Below are positions 59,858 through 64,000 of a stretch of DNA of 64,000 nt, in pieces. The stretch comes from Streptomyces sp. V2I9 (lineage in GTDB: Bacteria > Actinomycetota > Actinomycetes > Streptomycetales > Streptomycetaceae): assembly GCF_030817475.1 (NCBI RefSeq), contig NZ_JAUSZJ010000002.1, forward strand, positions 2,700,501 through 2,764,500, written 5' to 3'. The notes under the pieces were generated by a model that saw only the letters and a list, made by a program, of their open reading frames with translations, did not search any database and had not been told where the DNA came from. The first letter of the stretch is position 1, and every line of letters starts with the position of its first letter. The position numbers and the translations under genes are program-made.

Positions 59858-60502
59858 TCAGCCGGCCGGCGGGGTCCACGGGCGGGCGTGCATCAGGTTC
59901 CCCAGGCCCGCCCAGGCGAAGTTCATCAGGGTCGCCGCGGCCTCCCGCGCCGAGACGTCCGGGGTGTCGTTGGCCCAGCCCGCCAGCGACTCCGCCGCGC
60001 CCACCAGGGCCTGCGCGAGGCCCGCCACGTCCCGGTCGGCGAGCGCGGGGTCGCTGTGCGCCTCGCGGGCGGCGGCCCCGATCAGGCCCGTCACGAACGC
60101 GACGATCTCGTCCCGCATACGGCCGACCTCGCTGACGAACGGTTCACCGTGCGACCGCGCCTGACGGTGCAGCACCGACCAGGCGTCCGGGTTCTCCGCG
60201 GTGTGGACGAAGAAGGCCCGCAGCCCCGCCCAGAGCCGGGCGTCGGCGGGCAGCCCCGGATCCACCCCGGCCCGCACCGCCTCCAGCAGGGCGTTCGCCT
60301 CGCGCTTGATGCAGGCGGAGAACAGGTCCTCCTTGGAGTTCAGGTACAGGTAGACCAGCGGCTTGGAGACCCCCGCCAGTTCAGCGATCTCGTCCATGGA
60401 GGCGGCCCGGTAGCCCCGTCGGCCGAAGGTCCGCACCGCGGCGTCCATCATCTGCCGTTCGCGCACGGCGCGCGGCATCCGCTTGCCCTTCACAGCACCC
60501 AT
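59858..60502 (-). CDS. TetR family transcriptional regulator
   Basis: A 214-residue regulator. The HTH (~12-60) is RERQMMDAAVRTFGRRGYRA, SMDEIAELAGVSKPLVYLYL, NSKEDLFSACI. The C-terminal domain resembles lipid-gene TetR repressors (WSVLHRQARSHGEPFVSEVG). ATG 60502; the sequence upstream is a GC-rich GGAGGAACC. It is the closest TetR to the acyl-CoA/thiolase/FabG cluster, which has a perfect 26-bp palindrome, so it may control that cluster; the signalling operon in between makes this uncertain. It converges on the MarR gene with 56 bp between stops. Confidence 0.9.
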   Translation of the reverse strand: MGAVKGKRMPRAVRERQMMDAAVRTFGRRGYRAASMDEIAELAGVSKPLVYLYLNSKEDLFSACIKREANALLEAVRAGVDPGLPADARLWAGLRAFFVHTAENPDAWSVLHRQARSHGEPFVSEVGRMRDEIVAFVTGLIGAAAREAHSDPALADRDVAGLAQALVGAAESLAGWANDTPDVSAREAAATLMNFAWAGLGNLMHARPWTPPAG

Positions 60503-60714
60503 GTCCGGTTCCTCCCCCGCCCCCGCTGCCCTGCTCCCCGTCCACCCTACGGCGGCGGGGGCCCCGCTGCTGGACGGCCCGGACCCGGACCGCCCCGAGG
60601 CGGTCCTGCGGCGCCCCTGACCGTACGGAGCCGGGGCGGACGCGACAGCGCCCCCGAGGCCGTCCCGTACGGGGTACGGGGTGGCTCGGGGGCGCCGTCG
60701 GGTGTGCGGCGGTG

Positions 60715-62115
60715 CTACGCGGTGGCGGGCACCGCGTCGCGGGCGTCGTCGCGGTCGGCGTCCCGGTCCTGGTCGCTCCGGCCGGCGTCGTCGCCGAAGG
60801 AGTCGATCGGGGAGGCCGAGGCGGAGTCGTACGCGTCGTGGTCGAGGATCTTCTCGCGGGCCGCGACGATCACCGGGACCAGCGCCTGGCCGGCCACGTT
60901 GGTGGCGGTGCGCATCATGTCCAGGATCGGGTCGATCGCCATGAGCAGGCCGACGCCCTCCAGCGGGAGGCCCAGCGTGGACAGGGTGAGGGTCAGCATG
61001 ACCGTCGCACCCGTGAGACCGGCGGTGGCCGCCGAGCCGATCACCGAGACGAAGGCGATCAGGAGGTAGTCGCCGATGCCCAGCTGCACGTCGAAGATCT
61101 GCGCGATGAAGATCGCCGCCAGCGCCGGGTAGATCGCGGCGCAGCCGTCCATCTTGGTGGTCGCGCCGAACGGCACGGCGAAGGAGGCGTACTCCTTCGG
61201 GACGCCGAGCCGCTCGGTGACGCGCTGGGTGACCGGCATGGTGCCGACCGAGGAGCGGGAGACGAAGGCGAGCTGGATCGCGGGCCAGGCGCCCTTGAAG
61301 AACTGGAGCGGGCTGACCTTGGCGACGGTGGCCAGGAGCAGCGGGTAGACGCCGAACATCACCAGGGCGCAGCCGATGTAGACGTCGGCGGTGAACGTCG
61401 CGTACTTGCCGATGAGGTCCCAGCCGTAGTCCGCGATGGCGTAGCCGATGAGGCCGACGGTGCCGATCGGGGCGAGGCGGATGACCCACCACAGGGCCTT
61501 CTGGAGCAGCTCCAGGACCGCCTGGCTGAAGGTGAGGATCGGCTTGGCCTTCTCACCGAGCTGGAGCGCGGCGATACCGGCGACGGCGGCCATGAACACG
61601 ATCTGGAGCACGTTCAGCTCGGTGAACGGCGTGATCACGTTGTCCGGGACGATGCCGGTCAGGAAGTCGATCCAGCTCCCCTTGGTCTCGGAGAGCGCGC
61701 CGTCCTTCGGCGTGAGACCCGTGCCGGAGCCCGGGTTGGTGACCAGACCGATCCCGAGGCCGATGGCGACCGCGATCAGGGAGGTGATCATGAACCAGAG
61801 CAGCGTGCGGGTCGCCAGCCGGGCGGCGTTGTTCACCTGCCGCAGGTTGGTGATCGACACCAGGATGGCGAAGAAGACCAGCGGGGCGACGGCCAGCTTC
61901 AGCAGCTGGACGAAGAGCGAGCCGATCTCGTCGAGGGTGGTGACGAGCCAGCCGAGGTCCTGGCTGCGGGCCAGCCAGCCGAGCAGCACACCGAGGATGA
62001 GGCCGACGATGATCTGGACCCAGAACGGGACCCTGGGTATACGGGGGCGGGAACCGGGACCGGAGCCGGCGGGCTGCTCGGCCTCCGGGGCGGTGGACGC
62101 GGGGGACGCGGACAC
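60715..62115 (-). CDS. DAACS family dicarboxylate/amino acid:cation symporter (possibly cystine)
   Basis: A 466-residue membrane transporter of the GltP/DctA/TcyP family. Eight helices plus two re-entrant hairpins are suggested by the profile. Key motifs are AFVSRSSVGTMPVT (Ser-rich hairpin 1), ATTKMDGCA (NMDG-like) and DPILDMMRTATNVAGQ (helix 8 ligand site). An acidic C-terminal tail (DDAGRSDQDRDADRDDARD) is odd. GTG 62115 is preferred to GTG 62121 because GGAG stands 7 bp upstream of it. The Cys-containing leader peptide 120 nt upstream suggests transport of a sulfur amino acid, as for TcyP of Bacillus. Confidence 0.9.
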   Translation of the reverse strand: MSASPASTAPEAEQPAGSGPGSRPRIPRVPFWVQIIVGLILGVLLGWLARSQDLGWLVTTLDEIGSLFVQLLKLAVAPLVFFAILVSITNLRQVNNAARLATRTLLWFMITSLIAVAIGLGIGLVTNPGSGTGLTPKDGALSETKGSWIDFLTGIVPDNVITPFTELNVLQIVFMAAVAGIAALQLGEKAKPILTFSQAVLELLQKALWWVIRLAPIGTVGLIGYAIADYGWDLIGKYATFTADVYIGCALVMFGVYPLLLATVAKVSPLQFFKGAWPAIQLAFVSRSSVGTMPVTQRVTERLGVPKEYASFAVPFGATTKMDGCAAIYPALAAIFIAQIFDVQLGIGDYLLIAFVSVIGSAATAGLTGATVMLTLTLSTLGLPLEGVGLLMAIDPILDMMRTATNVAGQALVPVIVAAREKILDHDAYDSASASPIDSFGDDAGRSDQDRDADRDDARDAVPATA

Positions 62116-62192
62116 GGACACACTCCAACGGGGATCGCATCGGGACGCACGGGGTCATCCGCGCGGTCGTGCGGTGGAACGGGGACAGGGTC

Positions 62193-62220
62193 GCGGCGCC
62201 CGCGTCAGGGGCGGCGCCGC
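62193..62220 (-). promoter_or_regulatory. attenuator-like hairpin between leader peptide and symporter
   Basis: GCGGCGCC / GGCGCCGC perfect 8-bp stem with a 12-nt loop, starting 15 nt after the leader-peptide stop codon. It could act as a terminator/antiterminator element or expose the symporter ribosome site depending on leader-peptide translation. Confidence 0.5.
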
Positions 62221-62234
62221 TGCATGATGCCGTA

Positions 62235-62342
62235 TCAGACGTTGCGGCAACAGACCGCGGACATACAGCGGCAGAGATCGACGTGCAGGCGCGCCACGAG
62301 CGGGATGCCCGCGGCATGGCGGAGGCGCACTGCTGTCTTCAT
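62235..62342 (-). CDS. cysteine-containing cis-regulatory leader peptide
   Basis: A 35-residue open frame, ATG to TGA. The end, ARLHVDLCRCMSAVCCRNV, matches the conserved RLHVDLxR-xxSAxC pattern of the actinobacterial putative leader peptides found before sulfur-metabolism and other genes. Four Cys codons (24, 26, 31, 32) lie in the last dozen. The ATG has no ribosome site; a -10 box TAACGT lies exactly 7 bp upstream, so the mRNA probably starts at the ATG (leaderless). Translation pausing at Cys codons could sense Cys-tRNA and control the symporter downstream. Confidence 0.82.
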   Translation of the reverse strand: MKTAVRLRHAAGIPLVARLHVDLCRCMSAVCCRNV

Positions 62343-62349
62343 GTCGAAT

Positions 62350-62391
62350 ACGTTAACACTTGAACTTTGAGGAACTCAAAGCATTGCTTTG
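62350..62391 (-). promoter_or_regulatory. symporter/leader promoter with overlapping palindromes
   Basis: On the minus strand, -35 TTGAGT (62374-62379) and -10 TAACGT (62350-62355) have an 18-bp spacer, ending 7 bp before the leader ATG. Overlapping the -35 are two dyads sharing one arm: CTTTGAG-GAA-CTCAAAG (62365-62381) and CAAAGC-ATT-GCTTTG (62377-62391). A repressor or activator site is likely. The remaining sequence of the 62122-62519 gap shows no additional gene. Confidence 0.65.
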
Positions 62392-62438
62392 CCCCGTGGG
62401 TGGCGCCGACCCCGCCGCACGGTGGCCGCGGAACGCCG

Positions 62439-62479
62439 AGGGCCCCGTACCGGAGCGGTCTGCTCCGGTACGGGGCCCT
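62439..62479. terminator. 18-bp perfect terminator hairpin
   Basis: Arms 62439-62456 and 62462-62479 are fully complementary over 18 bp (left arm starts AGGGCCCCGTACC) around a 5-nt loop. It lies 41 bp past the DUF4229 gene stop and should insulate that gene from the symporter promoter region. Confidence 0.85.
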
Positions 62480-62519
62480 GCGGGAAGGCGGTACGCGCGG
62501 CGCGCGCGTGTGAGGAAAC

Positions 62520-62813
62520 TTACTGGACCGCGTCCTCGCGGGTGCGGTTGGCGTCGAGGCGTGCCTTGGTGCGGTCGACCGTGGTGACGATCTGCTCGGA
62601 CATCTCGTCGCGCTGCTTGCGCAGCAGCACATAGCTGAGCGGGGCGGAGAGGACGAGGCCGAGGAGGATCACCCAGACCACGTTGGAGCCGCCGAGCCCC
62701 GAGGGGATCAGCCCGAAGTGGACGGCGACACCGGCGACGAAGAAGCAGCCGACGAAGATCAGCAGGCGCAACGCCGTGTAACGGATCAACGCGCTCGGCT
62801 TGGCAGCGGACAC
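62520..62813 (-). CDS. DUF4229 small membrane protein
   Basis: A 97-residue protein with two transmembrane helices (ALRLLIFVGCFFVAGVAVHF and VVWVILLGLVLSAPLSYVLL) and a charged C-terminal tail (RKQRDEMSEQIVTTVDRTKA). This matches the actinobacterial DUF4229 family, unknown function, usually next to menaquinone genes, as here (mqnE). GTG 62813 has GAGAGGG upstream; an extension to 62870 is not conserved. Ends before a strong hairpin. Confidence 0.88.
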   Translation of the reverse strand: MSAAKPSALIRYTALRLLIFVGCFFVAGVAVHFGLIPSGLGGSNVVWVILLGLVLSAPLSYVLLRKQRDEMSEQIVTTVDRTKARLDANRTREDAVQ

Positions 62814-62907
62814 GGTGGGCCCTCTCTTCCCATGAACTCTGGACACGCTTCTGCCCGTCCAGTGAAGCATGGCCCGAATTCTCTCGGTTCAGGGGGTTCC
62901 CGGACCC

Positions 62908-62945
62908 CCGAGAGCCCCGGCCGGGACGGCGGCCGGGGCTCTCGG
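62908..62945 (-). terminator. terminator of mqnE
   Basis: Perfect 15-bp stem CCGAGAGCCCCGGCC / GGCCGGGGCTCTCGG (8-nt loop), 23 bp after the mqnE stop codon and before the DUF4229 gene. Confidence 0.8.
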
Positions 62946-62967
62946 ACGGAACGGGGTGCGGTGCGCG

Positions 62968-64000
62968 TCAGACGCGCATCGGCTGCGGCGACTCGCGCCG
63001 GTCCGGGTCGGGGCCCGGATACTCGCGCAGGATCTCGTACCGGGTGTTCCGCTCGACCGGCCGGAAACCGGCGTCGCGGATCAGGTCCAGCAGGTCGTCG
63101 CGGCCGAGCTTGTTCGGCGTGCCGAAGTCGTCGGCGTCGTGCGTGATCTTGTACTCGACGACCGAGCCGTCCATGTCGTCCGCACCGTGCTGGAGCGCGA
63201 GCTGGGCGGTCTGCACGCCGTGCATCACCCAGAACACCTTGACGTGCGGCACGTTGTCGAAGAGCAGCCGGGAGACCGCGAAGGTCTTCAGCGCCTCCGC
63301 GCCGGTCGCCATCGTGGTGCGCGCCTGGAGCTTGTTGCGGACCTTGCCGTCCTTCATGTCCACGAAGTCGTGCTGGTACCGCAGCGGGATGAAGACCTGG
63401 AAGCCGCCGGTCTCGTCCTGCATCTCCCGCAGCCGCAGCACGTGGTCGACGCGGTGGCGGTGCTCCTCGATGTGCCCGTAGAGCATCGTCGCGGGGGTCT
63501 TGAGCCCCTTCTCGTGCGCGAGGCGGTGGATGCGCGACCAGTCCTCCCAGTGGGTGCGGTGGTCGACGATGTGCTGGCGGACCTCCCAGTCGAAGATCTC
63601 CGCGCCGCCGCCGGTCAGCGATTCGAGACCGGCCTCGATCAGCTCGTCGAGGATCTCGGAGGCCGACAGCCCGGAGATCGTCTCGAAGTGGTGGATCTCC
63701 GTCGCCGTGAACGCCTTCAGCGCCACGTTCGGCAGGGCTTCCTTCAGCGCGCTGAGCGAGCGCGGGTAGTAGCGCCACGGGAGGGTCGGGTGGAGCCCGT
63801 TGACGATGTGCAGCTCGGTGAGGTTCTCGCCCTCCATCGCCTTGGCGAGGCGGACGGCCTCCTCGATGCGCATCGTGTACGCGTCCTTCTCGCCTGGCTT
63901 GCGCTGGAACGAGCAGTACGCGCACGAGGCGGTGCACACGTTGGTCATGTTGAGGTGCCGGTTGACGTTGAAGTGCACGACGTCGCCGTTCTTGCGCGTC
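62968..64000 (-). CDS. mqnE: aminofutalosine synthase MqnE (radical SAM), 5'-truncated by window
   Basis: About 344 C-terminal residues are visible; the frame is open through the window end, so the start lies beyond 64000. The [4Fe-4S] motif is CTASCAYC near the left edge (close to the true N-terminal third). Further MqnE/CofH-type features are LHIVNGLHPTLPWRYY, SLTGGGAEIFDWEV and TPATMLYGHIEEHRHRVDH. MqnE joins dehydroxy-chorismate to SAM-derived adenosine in the futalosine route to menaquinone. The paralogous CofH half of fbiC is in the same window. The gene ends TGA/TAA-type just after an MRV C-terminus, followed by a hairpin. Confidence 0.93.
   Translation of the reverse strand, partial: TRKNGDVVHFNVNRHLNMTNVCTASCAYCSFQRKPGEKDAYTMRIEEAVRLAKAMEGENLTELHIVNGLHPTLPWRYYPRSLSALKEALPNVALKAFTATEIHHFETISGLSASEILDELIEAGLESLTGGGAEIFDWEVRQHIVDHRTHWEDWSRIHRLAHEKGLKTPATMLYGHIEEHRHRVDHVLRLREMQDETGGFQVFIPLRYQHDFVDMKDGKVRNKLQARTTMATGAEALKTFAVSRLLFDNVPHVKVFWVMHGVQTAQLALQHGADDMDGSVVEYKITHDADDFGTPNKLGRDDLLDLIRDAGFRPVERNTRYEILREYPGPDPDRRESPQPMRV

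Overview
The window is chromosomal DNA of a high-GC actinomycete, almost certainly a Streptomyces or close relative. The evidence is very strong third-position G/C, GTG/TTG starts, leaderless genes, and typical families: HrdD sigma factor, DUF6227, Scr1-type XRE plus DUF397, GPP34, SpoIIE-type PP2C phosphatases, coenzyme F420 and futalosine-menaquinone genes, a DmdR-type iron box and a SigR-type promoter. No phage, plasmid, CRISPR array or insertion sequence is visible.

Layout. 1-4.3 kb: end of a P1/S58 peptidase, DUF6227 protein, a DHA2 exporter and its divergent WYL regulator around a shared palindrome. 4.5-5.6 kb: hrdD with a consensus SigR promoter. 6.1-10.4 kb: DODA-type dioxygenase divergent from a MarR regulator, second DHA2 exporter, TetR regulator. 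10.6-14.6 kb: secreted M6 protease, degraded-looking adenylate-forming protein, PadR/HAAS pair. 14.76 kb: tRNA-Arg(CCU), followed by a decayed XRE gene. 15.6-24.6 kb: secreted beta-propeller/Ig protein, frameshifted small membrane protein, phosphotransferase, ATP-grasp protein, large membrane protein, and a D-Ala-D-Ala carboxypeptidase with a huge acidic cytoplasmic tail. 24.7-32 kb: GPP34 protein, XRE/DUF397 pair, an ADP-ribosylglycohydrolase-like protein lacking its metal Asp motifs, a STAND ATPase with TPRs, and an NPP1 protein. 32.2-41.8 kb: methyltransferase, fbiC, HAD hydrolase, penicillin-binding transpeptidase, F420-type luciferase-like oxidoreductase, Tat-exported PHP esterase. 42-48 kb: iron-regulated siderophore-interacting reductase, VOC, SUKH, MOSC, M23 peptidase, P450. 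48.1-48.9 kb: Phd/VapC-type toxin-antitoxin. 48.9-54.5 kb: lipid cluster (acyl-CoA synthetase, thiolase, FabG4-type reductase, MaoC hydratase) around a 26-bp palindrome. 54.7-59.8 kb: signalling cluster. 59.9-64 kb: TetR regulator, DAACS symporter behind a Cys-rich leader peptide, DUF4229 protein, mqnE (cut by the window end).

The most interesting part is 56.0-59.8 kb: a PAS/GAF/PP2C phosphatase, a cobalamin-binding protein carrying the W-x9-EH signature of CarH-type B12 photoreceptors, a STAS anti-anti-sigma factor and a MarR regulator. The first three overlap by 4 bp each and the MarR gene follows 49 bp later. This looks like a light- or adenosylcobalamin-responsive partner-switching module. 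A neighbouring phosphatase (54.7 kb) has lost a metal-binding Asp. Second is the symporter at 60.7-62.3 kb: a 35-residue, apparently leaderless Cys-containing leader peptide lies upstream, which suggests cysteine-responsive attenuation and cystine/cysteine-type transport.
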